Shown: positions 44,020-52,397 of the stretch, piece after piece
How the letters are laid out: the number at the start of each line of letters is the position of its first letter
Position numbering within the stretch: the stretch's first letter is position 1
Source: Flavobacterium ajazii
GTDB taxonomy: Bacteria > Bacteroidota > Bacteroidia > Flavobacteriales > Flavobacteriaceae
NCBI RefSeq assembly: GCF_010614725.1
Contig: NZ_JAAEHL010000004.1
Span: 186,001 to 250,000 of the forward strand
DNA: 64,000 bases
Reading direction: 5' to 3'
The notes under the pieces: generated by a model
Databases searched by the model: none
What the model saw: only the letters and a program-made list of their open reading frames with translations
Told to the model about the DNA's origin: nothing
Translations under genes and position numbers: made by a program

Positions 44020-45159
44020 TTATTTAATTATTTTAACAGCAATTCTTCTGTTTTCTTTTCTATTTGCTTCATTATCATTTTTGAACAAAGGAAATTCCTG
44101 CCCATAGCCTTTTGTAGTAATTCTGTCTTCTGTAATTTTTAATTTTATCAACGCATCTTTTATTGAATTTGCTCTTTTCAGACTCAAAGTTTCGTTACTT
44201 TTAGGATTACCTAAATTATCGGTGTAACCTGCAATTTCTATTTTGGTTTTTGGGAAAGAAGATAAAATCAGGGCAATGTTGGTTATTTGTTCTTCAGAAT
44301 CAATAAAATAAGAAGGAGCTCTGTCTTTGAAATGGATTCTGTCTAAAACAATCCAGTATCCTGAACCATTGAGGCTGTTGGAATTATCGAGAATAAAATC
44401 CAGAATAGCTTTCTCGCTGCCTTTTTCCGGTATGGTAATAATATCGTCACTTGGCAGCATATAATCGATGTAGTCGCCGAGTTTGTTAATGTCTTTAAAT
44501 TCAATGTTCTGAGGCTGTTTTTCTGCATCGATGGTGGTTTCTGTTGCAGTTGTTACTTGTTTGGAACCTGCCATAAAAAACAATGATAAAACCACCAGAA
44601 ATATTGCCGCTATGGCAAACATCATTTTTTTAGATAAACCCGGTTTAGTTTTTTCTTCTATTACTTTTTCCTGAATATTTTGTTCGGGCTCTTTCTCTGC
44701 TACTTCGTCTTCAAAATGGGATTTGATTTGGGCTCTATCTATTTTTTGTTCAGCAAAATAACAAATTACTGCTATAATCGACATTTTAAAAATTCTTTCA
44801 GCAGAATCTAATTTAATGAAAGTTTTTTGAGCAATAGACTCCGTGATATTAGTCCAATCAAGCGAAAAATTCAATTCAAAATTTTCACTAAGCTCATCCA
44901 ATGAAGTATCATTGGTTAAAACAGCAGGGATATTTTGGATTATATTTTCATAGGTATTTCTTATTTTATGAGCGTCTTTATAAAACAAGTCTATTTTGAA
45001 GCTATCAGTAGTATCAATTATTTTTTTTACAATTATTTCTAAAGACAAATCAATAGCTTTGGACACACTATTTTCAAATTCGTCCAAATATTTACTTGAT
45101 TCATTGATATTATAATTACTGATAGACCTTTTTAGAATTTGAATTTGTTTTGAATTCAT
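44020..45159 (-). CDS. Membrane-anchored OmpA-like peptidoglycan-binding protein
   Basis: This 379-residue protein has a long N-terminal helical cytoplasmic part, one membrane helix near residues 177-198 (MMFAIAAIFLVVLSLFFMAG), a linker, and a C-terminal OmpA domain. The OmpA part shows IEIAGYTDNLGNPKSNETLSL and ITTKGYGQEFP with the peptidoglycan-binding Asp and Arg positions (RKENRRIAVKI). It should tether the inner membrane to the cell wall, a MotB/TssL-like topology. No flagellar, ExbB or T6SS partner is adjacent. It follows the coiled-coil gene by 23 bases, so they form a pair. Confidence 0.8.
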   Translation of the reverse strand: MNSKQIQILKRSISNYNINESSKYLDEFENSVSKAIDLSLEIIVKKIIDTTDSFKIDLFYKDAHKIRNTYENIIQNIPAVLTNDTSLDELSENFELNFSLDWTNITESIAQKTFIKLDSAERIFKMSIIAVICYFAEQKIDRAQIKSHFEDEVAEKEPEQNIQEKVIEEKTKPGLSKKMMFAIAAIFLVVLSLFFMAGSKQVTTATETTIDAEKQPQNIEFKDINKLGDYIDYMLPSDDIITIPEKGSEKAILDFILDNSNSLNGSGYWIVLDRIHFKDRAPSYFIDSEEQITNIALILSSFPKTKIEIAGYTDNLGNPKSNETLSLKRANSIKDALIKLKITEDRITTKGYGQEFPLFKNDNEANRKENRRIAVKIIK

Positions 45160-45182
45160 TGTGATGGAATGGGGTATTTGGA

Positions 45183-46073
45183 TTAAATTAAAGTAAAACC
45201 TGATTTCAAGGCAATTTTGTCGTTTTTAAACAAATAGATGGTGTAATTTCCTTTTGATAAATCAGACAAAGGCAGACCTGATATTTCCTCTAAATTTTCT
45301 CCTGCATAACTATAGTCTTCATGGTAACTATAATCTAAAACAATGGAACCAAATTTATGCGAAAGTTTATACCCTATTACATCTCCTTCCGGACTAATAA
45401 TCTGAACATAATACCTTCCTTTTGAGTCGCTTACACTTGAATTTCCACGGATCAAAAATTTGATTCTGCAAAAATTCACCATATCCGATTTATCCGTTGT
45501 AACCATTTTGGTCAACGTTTTATTTGCCGAATAAGTTTCTACTCTCAAATTGGCAAAAACTACGTTTTTACTTTTAGTAACATTAAGGTGTTCAGAAAGA
45601 CTTGTACCACGATTGGATGACAAATTAACTTTAGTATTATCGTAACCATTACCGTTTCTTTCTTCTTTATCTTTTAAAACAGTCAATGTACTGTCCTGTT
45701 TGTTTTTCAAAGCTTCGTATTTCTCCACCAATTCCATCTTATCGCTTTTGAGGAGTGTAACCTGTTTTCTAAGTTTTACAACTTCTGTTTTGTATTTGTT
45801 CAGTTCTTCTACCGTGGCTTTTGATTCTTTTAATTCATCAATCAGATTCGTGATTTTTTGCTGTTCTACCAATAGTTCTTCTTTAATAGAGCTGTTTTCA
45901 TTGATTACTGATGCAATTGAATCTCTTGATTTGGTAAGATTGTCAATTAATGCTGTTTTTTCAGTATTGAGTTTAGTATTACTTTCATATAGGTAATAGG
46001 AATAGCCTCCTACAAGTAATATTAAAAGTGATAGAATGAGTGGTTTTTTGTTAGTGCTTTTCTTCTCTGTCAT
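45183..46073 (-). CDS. Single-pass coiled-coil membrane protein, unknown function
   Basis: The start is taken at the ATG at 46073 (MTEKKSTNKK); the frame extends to a TTG at 46091. A membrane helix (LILSLLILLVGGYSYYLY) is followed by a coiled coil of about 110 residues, a linker, and a C-terminal beta-rich domain (VVFANLRVETYS...YVQIISPEGDVIGYKL...KGNYTIYLFKND). I do not recognise the family. It is probably anchored with the C-terminal domain in the periplasm. It pairs with the OmpA-like gene, suggesting a shared envelope role. Confidence 0.7.
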   Translation of the reverse strand: MTEKKSTNKKPLILSLLILLVGGYSYYLYESNTKLNTEKTALIDNLTKSRDSIASVINENSSIKEELLVEQQKITNLIDELKESKATVEELNKYKTEVVKLRKQVTLLKSDKMELVEKYEALKNKQDSTLTVLKDKEERNGNGYDNTKVNLSSNRGTSLSEHLNVTKSKNVVFANLRVETYSANKTLTKMVTTDKSDMVNFCRIKFLIRGNSSVSDSKGRYYVQIISPEGDVIGYKLSHKFGSIVLDYSYHEDYSYAGENLEEISGLPLSDLSKGNYTIYLFKNDKIALKSGFTLI

Positions 46074-46650
46074 AGTATTTTTTTTTTTCAAATTTATAAA
46101 ATGAAAAATTTCACACCAAGCTATTTAGGGCTAAAAGTCTATTTTAAGACCATTATTATATTATCAACATAAAAGCATTTTTGATTTTATTAATTAGTTA
46201 ATTTTTCATAATTGAAATGATAATTGTTAAAAAGTAATGATTTTATTAAATATTTTTCAATGCCAAAAATCATGGTTTTTCTCTCTGAAGTTGTGTTTTT
46301 TCCTCATTCACAAAACACAAAAGCGTCTATGATATCCAAATAAACTCCATCAAAACGTTATTATTTTTCTTCAGATAAGAATCACTCATTTTTAAAGCAG
46401 TTGAACAATAATCGTGACCAGTATTTATAATTCAAAATCCTTTAAAATAGGAAATGGTTGAGCTGGTTTTATTTGATCGCCATTATCATAACTATAAAAC
46501 AAATCTTCCTGCATCCACTATTCGTAAAATTGTTGAAATATATCTGCGCCAACACCAGATAACAAAATTGAATTGTAAAAATACCGGAATGCATTGTCCT
46601 AAGAGACTGGTCATTGCATTGGTTGGCTGATAGATAAATTATATAATACC
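46074..46650. other. Non-coding gap, possible decayed coding sequence
   Basis: No intact gene was found. On the minus strand around 46330-46430 a short frame reads NTGHDYCSTALKMSDSYLKK before stops, which could be a remnant of a degraded gene, but this is weak. A region of about 80 codons ending at 46469 overlaps the hydrolase terminator and is not considered real. Confidence 0.3.
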
Positions 46651-46698
46651 CTAAAATTAATAAGAGACACACAGCTGTGCGTCTCTTATTAATTTTAG
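46651..46698 (-). terminator. Terminator of the alpha/beta hydrolase gene
   Basis: 24-base arms (46651-46674 with 46675-46698) form a nearly perfect palindrome directly abutting the TAG stop at 46699. The single A/C mismatch on the plus strand becomes a G-U pair on the minus strand. Confidence 0.75.
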
Positions 46699-47469
46699 CT
46701 ATAAATCGGTGTACCATTTCAAAATATAATCAGCTACTTCTTCCCAGCCTTTTTCGCCACAGATAAAATGGCTTTTATCATCAAAAATCTTCACATCAAC
46801 TTTGCTCCCAGGATGTTTGTATTTACCGGCTATTTTTTTAGTTAACTCAGGCGGAAAAATTGTGTCTTTTCCTCCTCCGATAAACAAAATGGGCTGATGC
46901 GGTTTTTTAAAATCTGCATTCGAAAAAGACTTTAATAATGTCTCCTGTCCTATTTTTCTGCTTTCAGGAACCGCAACCAGATCGTATGCTTTGTCTTGTT
47001 CTGCTTTTGAAAGTGTATTGAAAAATGCTCTGTTGTACCAATCTCTGGTTCCTAAATAATATCCTTTACTCGCAAAAAAATTGACAGCAGGCCAAACGAT
47101 TTTTACCGTAGAAAATGGCGGAAAAACATTTTTTGGCGGCGCTCCGTCAATACTCACTGCAGCATCGACTTTACCCAGATCCAGTAATTTTTGTACTGCA
47201 AGACCAGCCATTGAATGTCCGATTACAAGCGGCTTTTCAGGCAGTGTATCAATCAGGTTTGCGATGTTCATTACTACATCTATAAAACCTGTTTCGACAA
47301 GTTTAGGGTGAATATTCTCCCTAAGATCCACAGGATTTCCCTCGTGTCCCGGATTTGGCGGTGCATAAACCGTAAAACCCTTTTCTTCATAATATTTTTT
47401 CCAGTCTGACCAGCTACTATCATTCACGAACATGCCGTGTACTAATACAATTGTTTTTGATTTTGCCAT
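46699..47469 (-). CDS. Alpha/beta hydrolase
   Basis: This 256-residue alpha/beta hydrolase has an IVLVHGMFVNDSSW oxyanion start, nucleophile motif VIGHSMAGLAV, an acid in the IFDDKSHF region, and His in KSHFICGEKGW. It most resembles small non-haem-peroxidase-like or lipase-like hydrolases. The substrate is unknown. There is no signal peptide. It stands alone and ends at a strong hairpin. Confidence 0.85.
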   Translation of the reverse strand: MAKSKTIVLVHGMFVNDSSWSDWKKYYEEKGFTVYAPPNPGHEGNPVDLRENIHPKLVETGFIDVVMNIANLIDTLPEKPLVIGHSMAGLAVQKLLDLGKVDAAVSIDGAPPKNVFPPFSTVKIVWPAVNFFASKGYYLGTRDWYNRAFFNTLSKAEQDKAYDLVAVPESRKIGQETLLKSFSNADFKKPHQPILFIGGGKDTIFPPELTKKIAGKYKHPGSKVDVKIFDDKSHFICGEKGWEEVADYILKWYTDL

Positions 47470-47668
47470 TATAAAATTTGTTTAGATTTATGTACTCTTT
47501 AATCCAAAAATGGGTAATGCAAAATGAGAAACGCCTTTTTAAAAAAATTAGGCCGACGTTAATTGATAGTTTTTTATTACGAAAATACAAATTAAAACAA
47601 CAAACAAAAACCTGAATTACAATAAGTTAATATTAAAATTCAACAAACTGATATTTTATACGTTCTTT

Positions 47669-48292
47669 CTATTTTTTCCTTCCAACAAAACGAATCACAG
47701 AACCTTTTCCGTTATGAAACAAACCTTCGTTCAGTTCGATTTCTTTTTCTTCCAGTTCGATGATTTTATAATCAGGAAAATCAGACTGGATTTCCTCAAT
47801 AGAGAATAAGGATTCAATATCTTTTGGGCCGCCTACTCTGTCATCTTTCGCCAGATATTCGAGATGTTTTTTGCTGAAGGCTTCAAAAATTACAATTCCA
47901 CCCTTGCGTAAATACTGCTGCAGCGTTTTATGAATAGCCGATTTTATTTCTGCCGGAAAATGTGCATAAATTAAGGCAATAGCGTCAAATTGTTCTCTAT
48001 GATAATTCAGGAATTCTAATTCACCCACCTGATAATTGATCGTTACATTATTAATCTCAGCCAGTTTTAATGCTTTGTTTTTTCCTTCAGCACTAATATC
48101 AAAAGCCTCAGCTTTCCAGCCTGATCTGGCTGCAAAAACAGCATTTCGGCCTTCGCCTTCTGCGGGGAAAAGTATGGTTCCGGGGTTTAATTTTTCGAGC
48201 TGTTCTTTCAGGTAATTGTTAGGTGCTGTACCATAAGCAAATTCTTCATTGCTGTAGCGGTCATTCCATCTTTGAGTCCAGGGGTTTGTCAT
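47669..48292 (-). CDS. Class I SAM-dependent methyltransferase (TehB/thiopurine-type)
   Basis: The start is taken at the ATG at 48292 ([13 protein letters not shown]); the frame extends to 48325. The 207-residue protein has [17 protein letters not shown] as SAM motif [14 protein letters not shown], and [14 protein letters not shown] as motif IV. It fits the methyltransferases annotated as tellurite-resistance or thiol methyltransferases. The WxxRY near the N-terminus is typical. The substrate is unknown. Short CATGCTTT/CTATGCTTTATC direct repeats lie just upstream (48312-48358). Confidence 0.82.
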   Translation of the reverse strand: MTNPWTQRWNDRYSNEEFAYGTAPNNYLKEQLEKLNPGTILFPAEGEGRNAVFAARSGWKAEAFDISAEGKNKALKLAEINNVTINYQVGELEFLNYHREQFDAIALIYAHFPAEIKSAIHKTLQQYLRKGGIVIFEAFSKKHLEYLAKDDRVGGPKDIESLFSIEEIQSDFPDYKIIELEEKEIELNEGLFHNGKGSVIRFVGRKK

Positions 48293-48536
48293 TTTATTGG
48301 GTTTATCTTTTTCATGCTTTTTCATGCACTATCCATGCTTTATCTATGCTTTATCCATAAAGCTGTTACGTCCTATCTAAATACTCGCTTTAGTATTATG
48401 ACAATAAAAGTTTTGAGAGCGTTTCCGTAAAGTCGTATTTTATTATTTACCAGCGAAATTATAATTTTAAAAGTATAATTTATACGAAATGAGGATATAA
48501 TATCTGACAAAAAAGAGGTTTAACCCAATATTTTTT

Positions 48537-48581
48537 TATCTTTGAGACTAAGACTTTTTAATCTAAATGGCTTTATCTTTG
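48537..48581 (+). promoter_or_regulatory. Two identical TATCTTTG -7 boxes upstream of the XRE gene
   Basis: TATCTTTG occurs at 48537-48544 and again at 48574-48581, 37 bases apart. The second places the start of transcription close before the ATG at 48607. Confidence 0.45.
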
Positions 48582-48606
48582 AACCATTAGAAAATTGATA
48601 CTCGTT

Positions 48607-49011
48607 ATGGAACAGAAAATACATCAGGGAAGAAACGTAAAACGTTTTAGAGAAATGCTCGGCATCAAACAGGAAGCACTGGCTTATGATCTGGGAGATG
48701 ACTGGAACCAGAAGAAAATTTCTATCCTGGAACAGAAAGATGTTATTGAAGATGGTCTTCTTAAACAAATCTCAAATTCTTTGAAAATTCCTGTTGAAGC
48801 TTTTCAGAATTTTGATGAGGAACAGGCAATAAATATTATTTCTAATACATTTCATGATACTCAAGGCTTAATAAATTACAATCCAACTTTCAATAATAAT
48901 CCAATCGACAAATTGATTCAGCTTCACGAAGAAAAAATCGCACTATATGAGCGTATGCTGAAAGAGAAAGACGAAATGATAGCAAGAATAGAAAAACTAA
49001 TCAGTAAATAA
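48607..49011 (+). CDS. XRE-family helix-turn-helix regulator
   Basis: This 134-residue protein starts at the ATG at 48607; an upstream in-frame TTG at 48595 is less likely. The helix-turn-helix (GRNVKRFREMLGIKQEALAY, then DWNQKKISILEQ) occupies residues 6-60. A C-terminal coiled-coil (HEEKIALYERMLKEKDEMIA) probably drives oligomerisation. This arrangement is common for Bacteroidota XRE proteins of unknown target. It is the last gene before the toxin locus, which lies on the other strand. Confidence 0.85.
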   Translation: MEQKIHQGRNVKRFREMLGIKQEALAYDLGDDWNQKKISILEQKDVIEDGLLKQISNSLKIPVEAFQNFDEEQAINIISNTFHDTQGLINYNPTFNNNPIDKLIQLHEEKIALYERMLKEKDEMIARIEKLISK

Positions 49012-49125
49012 CCCCTTGTTTTTCGAAGTATTCTTCACTAACATTGTCATGTATGTGAACTGCTGAATTTTTACTTACAACAGTTAACCATTTATAAAGT
49101 ACACTAAAACAAGTTTGACAAATAA

Positions 49126-49150
49126 AAAACCTCGCAATTTGCGAGGTTTT
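49126..49150 (+). terminator. Terminator of the XRE gene
   Basis: AAAACCTCGCAA (49126-49137) pairs with TTGCGAGGTTTT (49139-49150) around a single-base loop. Confidence 0.7.
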
Positions 49151-49381
49151 ACTTTTTATATACTTTACAGAGTACCCGTTCCTATTATGCCGCTACAACG
49201 TTTTTTGGCAGTTGCATATTCACCAATAACACTTGAAAAAATACAATTATCAAGACATTCACGGAAAAAGTCGGGAGACTTTTATCATATTTTACGGCTT
49301 TCAAGAACTTTTAAAAATCCGCAAAGTCATGAAACTTTGCGGAGCAGGGGAACTTATTTCTGCTTGCGCCAGCTGAAGGGC
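49151..49381. other. Non-coding gap with minus-strand terminator
   Basis: The stem TCCGCAAAGT (49318-49327) with ACTTTGCGGA (49334-49343), followed on the minus strand by a T-run, is a likely terminator for the toxin locus. The remaining bases hold no supported gene; a plus-strand frame over 49115-49540 runs through two terminators and is not credible. Confidence 0.55.
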
Positions 49382-49921
49382 TCATCCCATATTCAACAAT
49401 TCTTTTCTAATGAAAATCCATTTATCATTCTTTTTTTTAAAATAATATTTATCATGAGACATACTTATCCCTATTGTCTTTTTTACTTCAATTACTCCTA
49501 TATTATTTTTTATCCAAAAATTAAAAAAACTCACAAATAATACATTTCCACTATGATTATTTAATTTAACAATATTAGTCTTGTATTTAGATTTTAAATT
49601 TATTAAACATTTTTCATCTAAATTAAATTCAAAAAAACCTTTTCCTTGTTTTTTAACTAAAACCGAATCTAACAATTTTATTCTGAGTTGTTCAGTTTTA
49701 ATAGGCTTATAATTTTTAAAGTCTTTCAAAGAAACTGGAGGAACCTTGATCTTAGAAATATCAAAAGACTCAATAGAATCTAATAAAACATTAATATTTT
49801 GTTCTACTAATTTTTTCCCGTCTTCAATTATTAAATTGTTTTCGTTTTTTTTACAATTAAACAATAATAATAAAAAAATTATTCCAATTATTTTAAAATT
49901 TCCAGTCATATGTATTTGCAT
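49382..49921 (-). CDS. Lipoprotein, candidate immunity protein for orphan Rhs tip 3
   Basis: The ATG at 49921 or 49909 starts a protein of about 175 residues with a hydrophobic stretch (IIGIIFLLLLF) ending in NC, a plausible lipobox. The mature part is lysine-rich and unlike known families. Its start overlaps the end of the upstream toxin-tip gene by 17-29 bases, so translation is coupled, as is usual for toxin-immunity pairs. The envelope location suggests that the cognate toxin acts outside the cytoplasm. Function is inferred from position only. Confidence 0.6.
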   Translation of the reverse strand: MQIHMTGNFKIIGIIFLLLLFNCKKNENNLIIEDGKKLVEQNINVLLDSIESFDISKIKVPPVSLKDFKNYKPIKTEQLRIKLLDSVLVKKQGKGFFEFNLDEKCLINLKSKYKTNIVKLNNHSGNVLFVSFFNFWIKNNIGVIEVKKTIGISMSHDKYYFKKKNDKWIFIRKELLNMG

Positions 49922-50687
49922 TTTTTGTTGATCCAACAATATCTAATACTCCTCCAAAAACACGTTTTTCAAAAGTTTGTCCAGCCTCAGATCCATCAAT
50001 AAGTCTAGATAAACCATTCCAATACCTACCATAATGTACTATTTCATGTAAAATAGTTACTGCAGCAAAAAAAGATGTCCCATTGAGAGTTTCAGATATT
50101 TTAAAGGGAAGAAATTTATAACCACCACTATCTAAACTAGTAACAATATTAGCTCTAATACGTACATAATTAGGGTCTTTCGGATCAAATAATCCAAAAT
50201 GTCCATCAGTACCGCCAACTTTTACCATATTAACAAGATTTTTTATAGATAATAATTGAAAAATTTTACTATCGGAAAAACCACTATACATTCTTAACGA
50301 TTCTAAAATTGACGGATGGTCTTTAACATATGACTTCAATTTTGAAAGTGTCTTGTATAGTCCTGGATATTTACTCTCGATTTGACTTTTAATTTCTATT
50401 TGGTGCACATAATGATTCAGTCCACTAACTACAAGCCCAGTAGCTGCCCCTTGCCAGAAATTACCTCCTGTTAAAGCAGCTCCTGCGCCACCAGAAACTG
50501 TCCCAAAAGCAATCATTCCAGCTCCTGAACTTGCAAATTTCCCTGCTCCTCTCCAGACTTTTGTAGCATTTATCGCATTTCCATTTGCATCTATTCCTTC
50601 ATGATTAAAACCTTCTCCGAAAGCACTAGCCGCAATACTACTCAAAGTCCCGTAGTTTTGAGTTACTGTAAAAGATATACTTTGCGT
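49893..50687 (-). pseudogene. Orphan Rhs C-terminal tip 3 with HEXXH toxin-like domain
   Basis: There is no ATG: the frame opens after a stop at 50688-50690 and reads TQSISFTVTQNYGTLSSIAA, Rhs-like sequence lacking its core. The pre-tip GMIAFGTVSGGAGAALTGGN is shared with orphan tip 2. The distinct C-terminal domain carries TILHEIVHYGRYW (HEIVH codons at 50034-50048), a zinc-metallopeptidase motif. TTG at 50645 could be a weak start. It is best read as a displaced toxin cassette, silent until recombined onto an Rhs core. Confidence 0.7.
50411..50519 (-). repeat. 109-bp direct repeat in tip 3 (partner at 51668-51776)
   Basis: The two orphan tips share about nine bases in ten over 109 colinear bases encoding the FGTVSGGAGAALTGGNFWQG region. 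The toxin-specific DNA after it is unrelated. The repeat could guide recombination between tips. Confidence 0.75.
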
Positions 50688-50752
50688 TCACGAGCGGGAC
50701 GCTCGCGCCAGCGGGAGGGGGGGGGGTATCATAGAATGCGGAGCGGGTTAAT
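50688..50752. other. GC-rich insertion with G10 tract before orphan tip 3
   Basis: A short GC-rich patch contains a hairpin (CGAGCG/GCTCG near 50691-50706), GCGCCAGCGGGA, and ten consecutive G (50717-50726). It is out of character with the AT-rich surroundings and marks the break in the Rhs-like frame. Confidence 0.6.
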
Positions 50753-50755
50753 ATC

Positions 50756-51139
50756 TTATTCTGATATCTTGTATTTATTTAGTTGAAGAATTTTATCAGA
50801 TTTTATAAATTCATTTATCATTTCGCGAAATTTTTTGTCTTCTGTTATTAGTATACAATTTTTTAATATTAAATCATTTTTAGATATATTTTTTTTAATA
50901 TAAGCATTAATATAATCTTCAAAATTCTCAACATTGTTAGAAGAAATAGGTACTTTTTTTGTCCAAAAAAAGATACTCTTATCTTCTATTTTGATATCTT
51001 TTAACCAATATGCTTGCGTTACACATTTACATACCCCATAATTATTAAACCATTTTTTTATATTTTCTTTTTGTTCTAAAGTTTGTGAACTTGTAATATT
51101 TATACACAAAACAAAGAAAACCAATAGTATTTTTTTCAT
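50756..51139 (-). CDS. Exported Tai4-like candidate immunity protein for tip 2
   Basis: The start is the ATG at 51139; the longer frame to 51298 overlaps the toxin and is unlikely. The 127-residue protein has a signal peptide (MKKILLVFFVLCINITSSQ) and a small mature domain with KKWFNNYGVCKCVTQAYW and LKNCILITEDKKF. The Trp, paired cysteines and size recall Tai4, the periplasmic inhibitor of Tae4 amidases; the match is weak but fits the toxin upstream. It starts 7 bases after the tip stop. Confidence 0.6.
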   Translation of the reverse strand: MKKILLVFFVLCINITSSQTLEQKENIKKWFNNYGVCKCVTQAYWLKDIKIEDKSIFFWTKKVPISSNNVENFEDYINAYIKKNISKNDLILKNCILITEDKKFREMINEFIKSDKILQLNKYKISE

Positions 51140-51146
51140 TTTAAAT

Positions 51147-51890
51147 TTATTTAAATAATGTTGCTTGATAAAATTGACTATGATTAGCATACGAATGTCC
51201 CCCCAAAACAGCTCTTCCATTCCAAATAGAAATGTGGCCAGTTGCTCCAAAAATTTTTGGAAATTTTGGTTGCATAAAATAAATACCTTTTTTACCATTG
51301 AAAGTAGTTAAAGTGCTATTTTTAGTAGGCGTCGGCGATAAATTAAATTGTTTAGGCAGATTTTTAGCCATTTGTTCTGAGCTTAGGAAGTAATTTTTCC
51401 CATCTGCTCCTTTATACGTCTGATCTTTCACATAATTTAACTCATGACCCGAGTCATTAAATGCAATTGATTCTCTTAGTGCACAAGCATTAGGAGCTTG
51501 TCCAGGATTTTTCAAAACAAAAGCATCATAAAAATCTTTTACAGCCCCGCCAACTCTTGTAAATGCATCAGTTGATGATATTTGGGAATTTTCGTCACCA
51601 GGATAAGCAGCAATTAATTTATACATATCTATATTTCGTTTGCCAGATATATCTATCAAATGCGCAAAATGATTAAGTCCAGTAACTACAAGCCCAGTAA
51701 CTGCTCCCTGCCAGAAATTACCTCCTGTTAAAGCTGCACCTGCTCCACCAGAAACCGTACCAAAAGCAATCATACCTAAGTCTCCAGTACCTGCGCCAAG
51801 ACCAGCATGTGAAACAGTACCTGTAACTCCATCACAATATTCTGTAGTAGTTGTACCTCCACTCCAAGCACTACTTGCTATACTACTCAA
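51147..51890 (-). CDS. Orphan Rhs tip 2 with Tae4-like peptidoglycan amidase domain
   Basis: The frame starts at a TTG (51890) just after the immunity gene of the main Rhs and lacks any Rhs core or signal peptide. Its first part SSIASSAW and GMIAFGTVSGGAGAALTGGN matches orphan tip 3. The C-terminal domain has NACALRESIAFNDSG (Cys codon 51483-51485) and GATGHISIWNG (His codon 51234-51236), the Cys/His pattern of Tae4 D,L-endopeptidases that cut peptidoglycan. It is probably a stored warhead. The Tae4 call is by motif only. Confidence 0.7.
   Translation of the reverse strand: MSSIASSAWSGGTTTTEYCDGVTGTVSHAGLGAGTGDLGMIAFGTVSGGAGAALTGGNFWQGAVTGLVVTGLNHFAHLIDISGKRNIDMYKLIAAYPGDENSQISSTDAFTRVGGAVKDFYDAFVLKNPGQAPNACALRESIAFNDSGHELNYVKDQTYKGADGKNYFLSSEQMAKNLPKQFNLSPTPTKNSTLTTFNGKKGIYFMQPKFPKIFGATGHISIWNGRAVLGGHSYANHSQFYQATLFK
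51668..51776 (-). repeat. 109-bp direct repeat in tip 2 (partner at 50411-50519)
   Basis: This is the second copy of the shared pre-tip DNA. Same orientation, colinear, no gaps; differences are mostly third codon positions. Confidence 0.75.
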
Positions 51891-51898
51891 AGCCCCAG

Positions 51899-52396
51899 CT
51901 ATTCACAAATAAAATAACCTATATATTTAAATTTTTCAATTCTAGAAAACTCATAAAAAGCATCTGAAATTATTTTAACCTTACCTCTTATTAATATTTT
52001 ACCTTGAAAATTGTTCATATCCTCTTCAAAAGGATTTTTGTTCAATATAATTTCAATATGAGTTATTGAATATTCTTCTTTAAATCCTCCAGTTGTATCA
52101 TAGCTATCGTAGTAATAATAAGATTTAATTATTTGTAATTTATTATTTATTTCAAGGTTTATGGTTTCTCCTCCATGTTTTCCATGATATATACAACTGA
52201 TCTTCAAAGGGAATTTTCCTTTTATTTTAAATTCTCCATAGTTCTTTTTTTTACCAAAATTATTACATCTAAATATAGACACTGAATCCGATTCATAAAT
52301 TTTATAATTTTTAATTATTTTAAAATCAGATTTAAAATTATCTTTCTTACAACCGATGAACATCTGTAAAATTAATAACAATATTATTTTTTTCAT
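51899..52396 (-). CDS. Lipoprotein, candidate immunity protein of the main Rhs toxin
   Basis: This 165-residue protein has a lipoprotein signal (MKKIILLLILQMFIGCKK, lipobox Cys near residue 16). The rest is beta-rich with no recognised family (GEFKIKGKFPLKISCIYHGK, IEIILNKNPFEEDMNNF). Its ATG lies one base after the Rhs stop codon, the classic position for a toxin's immunity gene. Membrane anchoring implies protection in the envelope. Its own stop at 51899 runs directly into the orphan tip 2 frame. Confidence 0.7.
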   Translation of the reverse strand: MKKIILLLILQMFIGCKKDNFKSDFKIIKNYKIYESDSVSIFRCNNFGKKKNYGEFKIKGKFPLKISCIYHGKHGGETINLEINNKLQIIKSYYYYDSYDTTGGFKEEYSITHIEIILNKNPFEEDMNNFQGKILIRGKVKIISDAFYEFSRIEKFKYIGYFICE

Positions 52397-52397
52397 T

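Noticed and set aside
46469..46717. 82-codon minus-strand frame
   Set aside because: It spans the hydrolase terminator hairpin and the end of the hydrolase gene; composition is not protein-like.
48312..48358. CATGCTTT/CTATGCTTTATC direct repeats as a CRISPR-like array
   Set aside because: The units are about 14 bases with no unique spacers and no cas genes; a simple local duplication.
49115..49540. 141-codon plus-strand frame
   Set aside because: It runs through the XRE terminator and the toxin-locus terminator and overlaps the immunity gene; no protein family features.
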